From Pseudomonas chlororaphis subsp. chlororaphis (GTDB lineage: Bacteria > Pseudomonadota > Gammaproteobacteria > Pseudomonadales > Pseudomonadaceae), in assembly GCF_003945765.1 (NCBI RefSeq), contig NZ_CP027712.1, forward strand, positions 5,642,001-5,706,000: a stretch of 64,000 nt of DNA, read 5' to 3'. Shown piece by piece: positions 9,044-17,825 of this stretch (position 1 is the first letter of the stretch; each line of letters opens with the position of its first letter). Position numbers and translations under genes: made by a program. The notes under the pieces were generated by a model. That model was not told where the DNA came from. It saw nothing but the letters and a program-made list of their open reading frames with translations, and searched no databases.

Positions 9044-10138
9044 TTAAGGCTTGTGCGCCCGCGAGAGGAACTCGTGGGACTGCATTTCCAGCAGACGGCT
9101 GAGGGTGCGCTGGAACTCGAAGGTCAGGCGGCCGCCGGTGTACAGATCCTTGAGCTCGACTTCAGCGGAAATGATCAGCTTGACGTTACGGTCGTAGAAC
9201 TCGTCGACCATGTTGATGAAGCGACGGGCGATATCGTCGGTGGCGACGCTCATCTGCTCGACACCGCTGACCAGCACGGCGTGGAAGATCTTGCCCAGCT
9301 CGATGTAGTCATTCTGGCTGCGTGGGCCATCGCACAGTTCGCGGAAGTCAAACCAGGCTACGTCATCGCAGGTACGCAGGGCGCGGATTTCGCGGTTCTC
9401 GACGATCAGCACATCGTTTTCCACCGCCTGGGTGCATTCCGGCGTCAGCGCACGGAAGCTCTTGCGCAGGCTTTCGTGGGCCGCTTCGTCCAGCGGGAAG
9501 TGGAACAACTCGGCCTGCTCCAGGTGACGCAGACGGTAGTCGACGCCACTGTCGACGTTGACGATCTCGGTGTGCTGCTTGATCAGGGCAATGGCCGGCA
9601 GGAAGCGCGCACGTTGCAGGCCATCCTTGTACAGACCGTCCGGCACGATGTTCGAGGTAGCCACCAGGGTCACGCCGTTCTTGAACAGCTCTTCCATCAG
9701 CGTGCCGAGGATCATCGCGTCGGTGATGTCGGAAACGAAGAATTCGTCGAAGCAGATCACCCGGGCCTCGTCGGCGAAGCGCTTGGCGATGATGGTCAGC
9801 GGGTTCTTCTCGCCGCCCAGGGTTTTCATCTCCTCGTGCACACGCTTCATGAAGCGGTGGAAGTGAGTACGGACCTTCTGCTTGAACGGCAGGGCTTCAA
9901 AGAAGGTATCGACCAGATACGTCTTGCCACGCCCTACCCCGCCCCAGAAGTACAGGCCCTTGACCGGCACCTGGTCTTTCTTGCCAAACAGCTTGCCCAG
10001 CAGGCCCGGCTTGTTGTTCGACGCGGCGATCAGATCGTCGTACAGGCGCTGCAAATGACGCACGGCGGTTTCCTGCGCGGCGTCGTGGAAGAACTCCGGG
10101 CGTTTCAGATCAGCTTGGTATCGTTCTAGGGGCGTCAT
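9044..10138 (-). CDS. zapE: Cell division ATPase ZapE (AFG1/LACE1 family)
   Basis: The 364-residue AAA-type P-loop ATPase acts at the Z-ring late in division in E. coli and belongs to the AFG1 family, mitochondrial members of which assist protein turnover. It carries Walker A GGVGRGKT (66-73), Walker B VICFDEFFV (D131, E132) and the family N-terminus MTPLERYQADL. In this window it follows trpS in the same orientation but behind a terminator. Confidence 0.93.
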   Translation of the reverse strand: MTPLERYQADLKRPEFFHDAAQETAVRHLQRLYDDLIAASNNKPGLLGKLFGKKDQVPVKGLYFWGGVGRGKTYLVDTFFEALPFKQKVRTHFHRFMKRVHEEMKTLGGEKNPLTIIAKRFADEARVICFDEFFVSDITDAMILGTLMEELFKNGVTLVATSNIVPDGLYKDGLQRARFLPAIALIKQHTEIVNVDSGVDYRLRHLEQAELFHFPLDEAAHESLRKSFRALTPECTQAVENDVLIVENREIRALRTCDDVAWFDFRELCDGPRSQNDYIELGKIFHAVLVSGVEQMSVATDDIARRFINMVDEFYDRNVKLIISAEVELKDLYTGGRLTFEFQRTLSRLLEMQSHEFLSRAHKP

Positions 10139-10154
10139 AATTCGTTAGCAAGGC

Positions 10155-10187
10155 AACAAAAACGGGCCGTCACTGTAGCGACGGCCC
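10155..10187 (-). terminator. Intrinsic terminator after trpS
   Basis: GGGCCGTC (10164-10171) pairs with GACGGCCC (10180-10187). On the minus strand leaving trpS the stem is followed by TTTTTGTT. Confidence 0.8.
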
Positions 10188-10225
10188 TTGAGAATGGCAA
10201 TCAGCCCTTGGTCGGGAGATTGCGG

Positions 10226-11581
10226 TTAGTCCTGCACAGGCGCCAGGGCGACGCGCAGCGCCTCGATCGCCGCATCGCGGGCCGCCGTGTCGGCAAAGGC
10301 CGGGCTGTCGGCCACGCACTCGCCTTCCAGCCACACGCTGAAACCCAGCGCTTCACTGCGCAGATCCAGAGCCTGGCCAGATTGCAGTTGCTTGGTCACT
10401 GCACCTGCGGTCTTGCCGTCGGCGAAGTTGCGCGACAGCAACAATTGCTCGCCATCGGCGGCCAGCAGGCGGAAGCGGAAGCTGCCGTCGTCTTCGCGGA
10501 AGCTGACGAAGCGCGCGGCCTTGGCCGCTTTCTTCTTGGTGGTCGCCGCCACTTGTACCTGATTGACGAACGAACGCAGGCCCACGGCCTCGCGCAGCTC
10601 GTTGAGGAATGGCGTGGCCACGGCGCGGGCTTTCTTGGCGCCGGCCTGGAGGATGTCTTCCAGGTCCGAAGGACGCTCGATCAACTGGTGATAACGCTCG
10701 CGCGCCTCGCCCAACTGGTTATCCAGCAGCTGGAACAGACGATTCTTCGCCTCGCCCCAACCCAGGCCCTGCAGCAGCTCGCTGCGGAATTCGTCGGCCT
10801 GGGCCGGCGTCGCGAAAGCCTGGAACAGGGTGAACAGGTGAGCGTTGTCCGGGTCCTTGGCTTCGCCAGGAGCGCGGGAGTCGGTGACAATGCGCGAGAT
10901 CGCGTCCTTCATGTCCTTGGCGCTGCTGAACAACGGGATGGTGTTGTCGTAGCTCTTGGACATCTTGCGGCCATCGAGGCCCGGCAAGGTGGCAACGCTT
11001 TCCTCGATCAGCGCCTCGGGCATGGTGAAGAATTCCTTGCCCTGGCCGAACAGATGGTTGAAGCGCTGGCCGATATCGCGGGCCATTTCCACGTGCTGGA
11101 TCTGGTCGCGACCGACCGGCACCTTGTGGGCGTTGAACATCAGGATGTCCGCGGCCATCAGCACCGGGTAGCTGTACAGGCCCATGGTGATGCCGGCGTC
11201 CGGGTCTTCGCCGGTCTCGACGTTTTTATCCACCGAAGCCTTGTAGGCGTGAGCACGGTTGAGCAGGCCCTTGGCCGCCACGCAGGTCAGCAACCAGGTC
11301 AGTTCAGGGATTTCCGGGATGTCCGACTGGCGATAGAAAGTCACGCGCTCCACATCCAGGCCACCGGCCAGCCAGGTCGCGGCGATTTCCAGGCGCGAGC
11401 GCTGGATACGCAGCGGGTCATCGCACTTGATCAGAGCGTGATAGTCGGCCAGGAAGTAGAACGAGTCGGCATTGCTGTCGCGGCTGGCGAGGATCGCCGG
11501 GCGGATGGCGCCAGCGTAGTTGCCCAGGTGCGGCGTGCCGGTGGTGGTGATGCCGGTAAGGATGCGCGTACGAGTAGTCAT
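10226..11581 (-). CDS. trpS: Tryptophanyl-tRNA synthetase with C-terminal YegP-like extension
   Basis: This class I synthetase charges tRNA-Trp. The HIGH-like motif is TPHLGN (16-21) and KMSKS is at 206-210. At 451 residues it is over 100 longer than the roughly 330-residue E. coli and Bacillus enzymes. The extra part begins about residue 340 with a Lys/Ala-rich linker. It then contains what look like two YegP/DUF1508-type repeats, [20 protein letters not shown] (about 367-386) and [20 protein letters not shown] (about 414-433). The role of that extension is unknown. The start MTTRTRI was preferred over an upstream in-frame ATG for fit to the family. A hydrolase gene lies 24 bp upstream. Confidence 0.95.
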   Translation of the reverse strand: MTTRTRILTGITTTGTPHLGNYAGAIRPAILASRDSNADSFYFLADYHALIKCDDPLRIQRSRLEIAATWLAGGLDVERVTFYRQSDIPEIPELTWLLTCVAAKGLLNRAHAYKASVDKNVETGEDPDAGITMGLYSYPVLMAADILMFNAHKVPVGRDQIQHVEMARDIGQRFNHLFGQGKEFFTMPEALIEESVATLPGLDGRKMSKSYDNTIPLFSSAKDMKDAISRIVTDSRAPGEAKDPDNAHLFTLFQAFATPAQADEFRSELLQGLGWGEAKNRLFQLLDNQLGEARERYHQLIERPSDLEDILQAGAKKARAVATPFLNELREAVGLRSFVNQVQVAATTKKKAAKAARFVSFREDDGSFRFRLLAADGEQLLLSRNFADGKTAGAVTKQLQSGQALDLRSEALGFSVWLEGECVADSPAFADTAARDAAIEALRVALAPVQD

Positions 11582-11605
11582 GGGTAATCGCTTATCAGAC
11601 TGCAA

Positions 11606-12235
11606 TCAATTCGAGAGTCGTGGCAGCACCAGATCCTTGAGATCGGTGAGCTTGCCATGAAAAAAGTGTCCGCATTCTGCCACTTTCAGCAGCTCATGGG
11701 GGCGCTCAAGCGCGTCGGACCAGTCATAGACCAGCTGCGGGTCGACCACTTCGTCGGTTTCCGGCTGGATCAGGGTCAGCGGGCAGTTCTGCGGCAGCAG
11801 GTCGCTATCGCGCAAACGCATCACGGCGGCAGCGACCATGAACAGGTGCTTGAGCGGCTCGCCGCGGGCCTCTAGGCGCCCGCCGAGGCTGGCGGCGACG
11901 AAGCCGCCGAAGGAGAAGCCGAGCAGGGTCATCGGCAAGTCCGGGTGCTTGGCCCGCAGCCATTCGGCAGCCGCCTGCGCGTCGTCGACTTCACCGCTGC
12001 CCATGTCGTGGCTGCCTTCGCTGGCGCCGACGCCACGGTAGTTGAAACGCAAGGTGATCAGGCCGGCGTCACGCGCCGTACGTTGCAGGGTCGAGACCAC
12101 CTTGTTGAGCATGGTGCCGCCCTGCACCGGGTTCGGATGACAGATCAGCGCCACGCCACGGGCGTCGGCGACATCCAGATACAAGGCTTCCAGTTGGCCG
12201 ACCGGGCCGGCAATCACTACGGGGGTTTCACGCAT
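11606..12235 (-). CDS. Alpha/beta hydrolase, YcjY/dienelactone-hydrolase-like
   Basis: The 209-residue cytoplasmic protein has a compact alpha/beta hydrolase core without a lid: HPNPVQGGTM after the first strand, RFNYRGVGASEGSHDMG around the oxyanion region, and the nucleophile elbow GFSFGG with S108. A probable catalytic Asp lies in ETDEVVDP and the His in CGHFFHG. Proteins of this kind (annotated as CocE/NonD-type or YcjY-like) have no firm substrate. It sits 24 bp upstream of trpS and may be co-transcribed with it. It is divergent from zapG. Confidence 0.85.
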   Translation of the reverse strand: MRETPVVIAGPVGQLEALYLDVADARGVALICHPNPVQGGTMLNKVVSTLQRTARDAGLITLRFNYRGVGASEGSHDMGSGEVDDAQAAAEWLRAKHPDLPMTLLGFSFGGFVAASLGGRLEARGEPLKHLFMVAAAVMRLRDSDLLPQNCPLTLIQPETDEVVDPQLVYDWSDALERPHELLKVAECGHFFHGKLTDLKDLVLPRLSN

Positions 12236-12379
12236 AAGCAAGGAAGGAACTCCGTGACCTCGAATCGGGTCGACTCGTCTAGCAAATTGTCTGTGCCAAT
12301 CTATTGCGAGTGAATCGCGGTATACAGCGCAGGTTCGAGCCGTTAACGTAAAGCAAAGCCGTTTATAGAGGAAGGACTC

Positions 12380-12814
12380 GTGGAACACTCGCTCCTAGTT
12401 TGGTTGTTGCCGACTCTTGCCCTGATCGCGGGTGTCGCCATTGGATTTCTGGTCGCTCGCCTGCTGCCGAATGCCGCGCCTAACCGCACGCAACGTCAGC
12501 TGGATGATATTCAGGAACGTTTTGACAGCTATCAGAACGAAGTGGTCACCCACTTCAACAGCACCGCCACCCTGGTGAAAAAACTCACTCAAAGCTATCA
12601 GGAAGTGCAGGACCACCTCGCCGAGGGCGCCAACCGCCTGGCCCTGGACGAGTTGACCCGCCAACGCCTGCTGGCCGCGCTGCACTCCGACTCGGTGCAG
12701 GCTCCACGGGAACGCCTGACGCCACCGCGCGACCAGGAACCGCCACGGGACTACGCGCCAAAGACGCCTAACGCGCCTGGCATGCTCGACGAGCATTATG
12801 GTCTGAAGAAGTAA
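12380..12814 (+). CDS. zapG: ZapG/YhcB-type inner-membrane protein (DUF1043)
   Basis: The 144-residue protein has one N-terminal membrane helix (about 7-27, VWLLPTLALIAGVAIGFLVA), then a cytoplasmic coiled coil (about 35-85, QRQLDDIQERFDSYQNEV) and a Pro/Arg-rich tail ending HYGLKK. This is the layout of YhcB/ZapG, a divisome- and envelope-synthesis-associated protein in E. coli. The start is GTG, preceded by AGAGGAAGG at suitable distance. It is divergent from the hydrolase. Confidence 0.9.
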   Translation: MEHSLLVWLLPTLALIAGVAIGFLVARLLPNAAPNRTQRQLDDIQERFDSYQNEVVTHFNSTATLVKKLTQSYQEVQDHLAEGANRLALDELTRQRLLAALHSDSVQAPRERLTPPRDQEPPRDYAPKTPNAPGMLDEHYGLKK

Positions 12815-12835
12815 TCAGGCTTCGCGTCCAGTAAA

Positions 12836-12872
12836 AAGCCCCCGGACAATTCGGTTGTCCGGGGGCTTTTTT
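12836..12872 (+). terminator. Strong intrinsic terminator after zapG
   Basis: A 14-bp perfect stem (12836-12849 with 12855-12868, AAGCCCCCGGACAA / TTGTCCGGGGGCTT) is followed by a T run. Confidence 0.9.
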
Positions 12873-12903
12873 GTATCTGGTGATTTGATAGCGGCTGATC
12901 GGA

Positions 12904-12931
12904 CCTCTTCGCGGGCAAGCCTGCGAAGAGG
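12904..12931. repeat. REP-like palindrome
   Basis: CCTCTTCGC (12904-12912) and GCGAAGAGG (12923-12931) flank GGGCAAGCCT, a typical Pseudomonas extragenic palindrome core, between two convergent genes. Confidence 0.6.
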
Positions 12932-12948
12932 CCGGCAAAGGCCACACA

Positions 12949-12979
12949 CAAAAATGCCCGACCACAGGATCGGGCATTT
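12949..12979 (-). terminator. Intrinsic terminator after the OmpA-like lipoprotein gene
   Basis: AAATGCCCGA (12952-12961) pairs with TCGGGCATTT (12970-12979). On the minus strand it is followed by T residues. Confidence 0.8.
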
Positions 12980-12997
12980 CTTCATTCAAACGATCAG

Positions 12998-13729
12998 TTA
13001 CGGATACTGCTGAACCGTACCCGGCTGTTGCTGCTGACCACCATACTGCTGGCCAGGAATCGCCTTGAGGTTCACTTCCACTCGACGGTTCTGCGCACGG
13101 CCGTTGACATCGCCGTTGCTGGCGATCGGGTTATCCGGGCCAGCGCCACGGGCCGACAGGTTGGCACCGCTGACACCTTGCGAGGTCAGGTAGGTCGCCA
13201 CGCTCTGGGCGCGACGCTGGGACAGGTCCATGTTGTGCTGGCGGCTGCCGGTGCTGTCGGTGTAGCCGACGATTTCGATCTGGTTCTGGTTGAACTCCTT
13301 GAGGGAGTTGGCCAGGTTGTTCAGCGGCTGATAGAAGCTTGGGGCGATGTTCGCCGAATCGGTGGCGAAGGTGATGTTGCCCGGCATGATCAGTTTGATC
13401 TGATCGCCCTGGCGCTGCACTTCGACTCCGGTATTGGCCATGCTGGCACGCAGTTTCTTTTCCTGCTGGTCGGCGTAGTAGCCGTAGCCGGCGGCGGAAG
13501 CACCGACTACCGCGGCGCCGATCAGCGCGCCCTTGCCACGGTTGTTGTGGTCGATGGCGGCACCGGCCAGCGCACCGGCCAAGGCACCCAGGCCACCGTA
13601 TTTTGCAGTTTTGCTCATGCCCGTGGAGCCGTCGGCCTGCCCCTGATTGTCATAGGGGTTAGGCGAAGCACAGCCGGACAACAAGGCCACAGCGGTAGCA
13701 ACAACGATCAAACGACGCGAGGTGAACAT
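12998..13729 (-). CDS. OmpA-family lipoprotein with glycine zipper (YiaD-like)
   Basis: The 243-residue protein starts with a lipoprotein signal ending LLSGC (mature N-terminal Cys near 21). It continues with a glycine-zipper segment (GALAGALAGAAIDHNN and GALIGAAVVGASAAGYGYY). The C-terminal OmpA/MotB peptidoglycan-binding domain (about 110-225) is marked by VGYTDSTGSRQHNMDLSQRR and NRRVEV. A Gln-rich tail follows. It should link outer membrane and peptidoglycan. The MFTSRR start gives a proper signal peptide; the longer open frame does not. Related E. coli YiaD is a multicopy suppressor of BamD defects. Confidence 0.9.
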   Translation of the reverse strand: MFTSRRLIVVATAVALLSGCASPNPYDNQGQADGSTGMSKTAKYGGLGALAGALAGAAIDHNNRGKGALIGAAVVGASAAGYGYYADQQEKKLRASMANTGVEVQRQGDQIKLIMPGNITFATDSANIAPSFYQPLNNLANSLKEFNQNQIEIVGYTDSTGSRQHNMDLSQRRAQSVATYLTSQGVSGANLSARGAGPDNPIASNGDVNGRAQNRRVEVNLKAIPGQQYGGQQQQPGTVQQYP

Positions 13730-13843
13730 GGAGAAGCTCCTACTTTTTTCATTCTGTGATGCAGCGGACGTTGGCAACAGACCTTTGCAGGTGTTTGAAC
13801 ACGGCCAATGACAAAAATTCCGTGAAACTTTTGACAGCAAAGC

Positions 13844-14488
13844 TCAGGCCCTGACAAAGGGATTCTCACGCATTTCATCGCCCAGGCGGGTGTCCGGACC
13901 ATGCCCGGCCACCACAGTCGCGTCTTCGTCGAGGGTGTACAGACGCTGCTTGATCGAACGCACGATGGTGGCCTGGTCGCCCCCCCACAGATCCGTGCGC
14001 CCTACCCCGCGCTTGAACAACGTGTCGCCGGCAATCAGCAGCTTAGCCTCTGCGAACCAGAAGCTCATGGAACCTGGGGTATGTCCCGGCGTATGCAGGG
14101 CCACGCCGCAACCGCAGGCCAGCTCTTCGTCATCCGCCAACCAGCGATCCGGTGCCGGTACCGGCGTGTAAGGCACGCCGAACATGCTGCACTGCATCTC
14201 CAGGTTGTCCCATAGGAACTGATCCTCCTTGTGCAGGTGCAGGGTCGCGCCGGTTTTCTCCTTCATCTGTCCGGATGCCAGGAAGTGATCCAGGTGGGCA
14301 TGGGTATGAATGATGCTCACCACCTTCAGCCCCAGCGCGTCGAGCCGCGCCATGATCAGGTCGGGATTGCCGCCCGGGTCGACGACTATGGCCTTCTTTG
14401 TAACAGGGTCGCCAATGATCGTGCAGTTGCACTGCAAGGGACCGACGGGGAAGGTTTCGCGAATAAGAGCAGGCTTGGCGGCTTCCAT
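13844..14488 (-). CDS. MBL-fold hydrolase, YcbL/glyoxalase II-like
   Basis: This 214-residue metallo-beta-lactamase-fold enzyme carries the metal motif HTHAHLDH (61-68), the histidine in HTPGHTPGS, the bridging Asp in IAGDTLF and a final His in VAGHGPDT. The small size and the sequence around PVGPLQCNC suit the YcbL group, which has glyoxalase II (hydroxyacylglutathione hydrolase) activity in Salmonella. The start MEAAKP is followed by the canonical first strand. Longer frames upstream carry no recognisable sequence. Confidence 0.88.
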   Translation of the reverse strand: MEAAKPALIRETFPVGPLQCNCTIIGDPVTKKAIVVDPGGNPDLIMARLDALGLKVVSIIHTHAHLDHFLASGQMKEKTGATLHLHKEDQFLWDNLEMQCSMFGVPYTPVPAPDRWLADDEELACGCGVALHTPGHTPGSMSFWFAEAKLLIAGDTLFKRGVGRTDLWGGDQATIVRSIKQRLYTLDEDATVVAGHGPDTRLGDEMRENPFVRA

Positions 14489-14604
14489 GGGATGTTCCTG
14501 AAGAAATCGATAGGCCATTCTCGCACAGCTTGCAGCTGCTGCTTTGCCGCGCAATGCAGACAACGACAACTGCCGCCACGCCCCGGGGCGGCAATCATTC
14601 ACAG

Positions 14605-15105
14605 TCAGAACGCCAACTGCAGGGTTTCCTCGCCTTCCAGTGCCAGCAGAAACTGCTTGGCCTGCAGGCCGCCGGCAAAACCGGTGAGGCTGCCCGAGGC
14701 GCCGATCACCCGGTGGCAAGGCGCGATGATCGAGATCGGGTTCCGGCCATTGGCCGCACCGACTGCGCGCACGGCCTTGGGACTGCCCACCTGCGCGGCA
14801 ATCTGGCTATAGCTGCGGGTTTCACCGAAAGGAATGGTCAGCAGCGCCTGCCAGACCTTGCGCTGGAACTCGGTGCCGACAAAGTCCAGTTCCAGTTCGA
14901 AGCGATCGCGGCTGCCGGCAAAGTACTCCTTGAGCTGGCGCTCGGTTTCCAGCAAGACCGGATGATCGTCGGCAGGCTGCAACGGGCCGAGACGCACCCG
15001 GTTTTCGCGTTCGTTCTCCCAGAGAATCGCGGCGAGCTTCGTGCCTCTGGCCACCAGGGTCAGTTGACCGACAGGCGAGTTGATCAATTTGAATACGCAG
15101 GACAT
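14605..15105 (-). CDS. ogt: Methylated-DNA--protein-cysteine methyltransferase
   Basis: The 166-residue suicide repair protein removes alkyl groups from O6-alkylguanine onto its own cysteine. The active-site motif IAPCHRV has C130. RxxG.AN-type recognition residues (AVGAANGRNP) precede it, and FAGGLQAKQFLLALE closes the domain. It has no Ada N-terminal domain and is the right length for Ogt. Confidence 0.95.
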   Translation of the reverse strand: MSCVFKLINSPVGQLTLVARGTKLAAILWENERENRVRLGPLQPADDHPVLLETERQLKEYFAGSRDRFELELDFVGTEFQRKVWQALLTIPFGETRSYSQIAAQVGSPKAVRAVGAANGRNPISIIAPCHRVIGASGSLTGFAGGLQAKQFLLALEGEETLQLAF

Positions 15106-15253
15106 GACAAGCCTCCTTTATCTTCCAGGGAGATCAGGCCCGGACCTGGCCTTCATCTCGGTACGCCTGCACTGTAGATCGACATTCAAGCGCAAGAACT
15201 ACGTTTCTTGCGCTTGAACTCAGTGCCGGATTTTCCCGGGGCCGCTACATCGG

Positions 15254-15499
15254 CTACTCATCCTCTTCGATCAGATAACAATTGTCACTGCTGCTGCGCC
15301 GGCCATGGGGATCGACGATAAAAGCCCCGCGCCCGTTGCCGCACTCCAGCAGATGCACCGGCGACAGCTCACGCTGTTGATCGATACGCGCATTGAGCCG
15401 GACGATATAGGTGCCCAGCGCAAGCGCCACGCAAAGAATCAGCAACAGGCACAGCACCAACTGGTCGGTGTAATCCGCGCAGGTCTTTTCAGAAGGCAT
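15254..15499 (-). CDS. Small single-pass membrane protein, unknown function
   Basis: The 81-residue product has a charged N-terminus, one strongly hydrophobic helix (about 13-32, LVLCLLLILCVALALGTYIV) and a polar C-terminal part with two cysteines ending in acidic EEDE. I do not recognise it. The start overlaps the end of the upstream small gene by 11 bp, and coupling is plausible. A longer start 13 codons upstream is possible. It lies near a divergent two-component system. Confidence 0.55.
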   Translation of the reverse strand: MPSEKTCADYTDQLVLCLLLILCVALALGTYIVRLNARIDQQRELSPVHLLECGNGRGAFIVDPHGRRSSSDNCYLIEEDE

Positions 15500-15674
15500 A
15501 GGCAATAGAGCCCGATCCTGCTGCCAGCCCGCCCCCATTCCCGGTCAAGAACCCTGACAGCGGCCCACCCCCGCCCAGGCGCGCCACAGACGTGCCGGGC
15601 GACAAGGCACAGGCCATCAGGCCGATGACAATCAAGACCAGCAGAATGCCTTTGACGACAGCAGACAAGTTCAT
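15489..15674 (-). CDS. Very small hydrophobic/glycine-rich protein
   Basis: The 61-residue frame starts MNLSAVVKGILLVLIVIGL, a probable signal or anchor helix. A Gly/Ser-rich tail with the pattern GGGGPLSGFLTGNGGG follows. An Ala-Cys junction (LMACAL) could be a weak lipobox. Function is unknown. It is divergent from the response-regulator gene across 134 bp and overlaps the next small gene, so the pair may be a regulated unit. Confidence 0.5.
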   Translation of the reverse strand: MNLSAVVKGILLVLIVIGLMACALSPGTSVARLGGGGPLSGFLTGNGGGLAAGSGSIAYAF

Positions 15675-15808
15675 GGTGGCGCTCTCTTGGTGTAAAAGCC
15701 GCCACCCTAGAGTCCGACAGGTTAACGCCAGGTAAACATCGGTAAAAAACGCGCCGGCTCCGTTATCCTCTGGGCCACTGAGCGACACAGGTCCAAGGGG
15801 ACGTTCCC

Positions 15809-16492
15809 GTGCATATCCACCTGCTGCTGGTCGAGGACAACCTCGACCTGGCCAACACCGTCATCGAATACCTGGAGATCACCGGGATCGTCTGCGATCA
15901 CGCCAGTAATGGCCAGACCGGCCTGAACCTGGCGCTGAGACAACACTATGATGTGATCCTGCTGGACATCATGCTGCCGCGCCTGGACGGCCAACAGCTG
16001 TGCAAACAGCTGCGCGAACAGGGCAAACAGACACCGATCCTGATGCTTACCTCGCTGGATGCCCTGCCGGACAAGCTCGCCAGCTTTGCCATGGGCGCCG
16101 ACGATTACCTGGTCAAGCCCTTCGAACTGGCCGAACTGGTGGCCAGGATCCGCGCCCTGAGCCTGCGGCGCAGCGGCCAGGCCAGCCGCCTGCAAGTGGC
16201 CGACCTGACCATGGATCTGTCCACCCGCAAGGTCAGCCGCGCCGGACAGGAACTGCACCTGTCGCCCACCTGCTGGACCCTGCTGGAATGCCTGATGCGT
16301 GCCAGTCCCGAGCCGGTGGGGCGCGAACGTCTCGAGGCAACGGTCTGGGGCGACGAGCCGCCAGACAGCAACACCCTCAAGGTGCACATGCACCGCTTGC
16401 GCAAGGCGGTGGACAAGGATTTCAGCCAAGCGCTGATCCACACTATTTCTGGCGTCGGTGTGCAGTTGAGGACTCCATGCGTAAAGGGCTGA
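15809..16492 (+). CDS. OmpR-family response regulator
   Basis: The 227-residue protein has a receiver domain (about 3-115) with acidic pocket E9/D10, phospho-acceptor D53 (VILLDIMLP) and K103 (VKPFE). A winged-helix DNA-binding domain (about 130-223, with LEATVWGDEPPDSNTLKVHMHRLRKAVD) follows. The start is GTG, preceded by AAGGGG. It overlaps the kinase gene by 16 bp, so the two proteins are surely a pair. The stimulus is unknown. Confidence 0.92.
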   Translation: MHIHLLLVEDNLDLANTVIEYLEITGIVCDHASNGQTGLNLALRQHYDVILLDIMLPRLDGQQLCKQLREQGKQTPILMLTSLDALPDKLASFAMGADDYLVKPFELAELVARIRALSLRRSGQASRLQVADLTMDLSTRKVSRAGQELHLSPTCWTLLECLMRASPEPVGRERLEATVWGDEPPDSNTLKVHMHRLRKAVDKDFSQALIHTISGVGVQLRTPCVKG

Positions 16493-17817
16493 GTCTGAAA
16501 TGGGTGATCAGCGGCAGTTTCCTGCTGTTGATTGCCGTGGTGCTGCTGATCTACAGCCAGCTGCTATCGAGCTATAGCATCCGGGGCCTGCTCTATACCG
16601 CCAGCGCCATGATGGAAGAAGAAGCCCTGTATTTCGTCAGGCACTACAAGAAAGACCCAAGCCTTGCCCCGCCGCAGAACTATTTCTTCAGCAGCGTTAT
16701 CGGCAAGGAAGCGCTGCCGCCGAAAATTCGCCAGTTACTGGATACGCCGCCAACCCTGTCCTTCGGCGCCGTGCAGGTGTTCGGTGAACTGGACGCCGAT
16801 GGACAGGATGAAGTCAAGGCGATCCTGGCCCAGCCCCTGGGTGACGGCAAAATCCTCTACATGTTCGATGTCGACCACGACCATGAAGAAGGTGGCGAGG
16901 TCGAGACCCCGTTGTCGGATGCCTATCTCGATCACGAACTGAACAGCATTAATGTCATCAGTCTGGCGGTATTCATCCCGGCACTGATCATCATCGCCCT
17001 GCTGGTCTGGTGGCTGGTGCGTCCTCTCGGCCGGCTGGCCCAGTGGTCCACCACCCTGAAAGATCCGGAGGAGGTGTCCAGCCAACGCCCGAATTTCCGT
17101 TTCAAGGAGTTCAATGTCCTGGCCGACTCCCTGGCCCAGAGCGTGCAGCAGGTGCAGGCCGCCAGCCAGCGCGAAGGGCGCCTGCTGCGCTACACCAGCC
17201 ATGAGTTACGCACACCGCTGGCGGTGCTCAAGGCCAACCTGGAACTGCTGACCCTGCAGGTCGGGGGCTCCCTGCCCCTGCCTCTGCAACGTATCGAACG
17301 CTCGGTGCTGAACATGCAGCGCATTGCCGAGACGCTACTGTGGATGAGCCGCGAGCGCGTTGAACCCTTGCCGGAAGAAGCCATCGACATGGCCGAGCTG
17401 TTCAACGAATTGATCCAGGAGCATCGCTACCTGATCGGCAAGCGGGATATCGAACTGATCCTCGACATCAGCAACGAGCCTTGTCGCCTGCCCCTGACCG
17501 CCTGCCGAATCGTGGTTGGTAACTTTCTGCGCAATGCCCTGCAATATGCTGAAGAAGGCAGCATCGAAATCACCTTCGAACAGCTGCAACTGCGCATCGT
17601 CAACCGTATCCGTGATACCAGCCAGGCGGAAGAATCCAGCGACTTCGGCTACGGCCTGGGCCTGGAGCTGATGCGCCAGCTGTGCGCCAGGCTGGGCTGG
17701 CACATCCAGGTCCTCACCGAACAACAGCGCTTCACCGTGACCCTGGACTTCAACACCGCAGAACCACCTGCTTCGCCCCAGGAGCGAGCCGAGGACGATA
17801 CCCGCAAGATCAGCTGA
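16477..17817 (+). CDS. Sensor histidine kinase, partner of the upstream regulator
   Basis: This 446-residue inner-membrane kinase has a first helix (about 8-30), a periplasmic domain of about 130 residues rich in acidic residues (including DVDHDHEEGGEVE), and a second helix (about 160-182). The phospho-acceptor box is SHELRTPL with H242, and the N box is NFLRNALQ. The usual DxGxG (G1) box is absent; the sequence there reads LRIVNRIRDTSQ. A G2-like GYGLGLELM is present. The His/Asp-rich periplasmic stretch might bind metal, which is inference only. It converges on the LuxR gene with just 8 bp between stop codons. Confidence 0.9.
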   Translation: MRKGLSLKWVISGSFLLLIAVVLLIYSQLLSSYSIRGLLYTASAMMEEEALYFVRHYKKDPSLAPPQNYFFSSVIGKEALPPKIRQLLDTPPTLSFGAVQVFGELDADGQDEVKAILAQPLGDGKILYMFDVDHDHEEGGEVETPLSDAYLDHELNSINVISLAVFIPALIIIALLVWWLVRPLGRLAQWSTTLKDPEEVSSQRPNFRFKEFNVLADSLAQSVQQVQAASQREGRLLRYTSHELRTPLAVLKANLELLTLQVGGSLPLPLQRIERSVLNMQRIAETLLWMSRERVEPLPEEAIDMAELFNELIQEHRYLIGKRDIELILDISNEPCRLPLTACRIVVGNFLRNALQYAEEGSIEITFEQLQLRIVNRIRDTSQAEESSDFGYGLGLELMRQLCARLGWHIQVLTEQQRFTVTLDFNTAEPPASPQERAEDDTRKIS

Positions 17818-17825
17818 GCGCTCAA

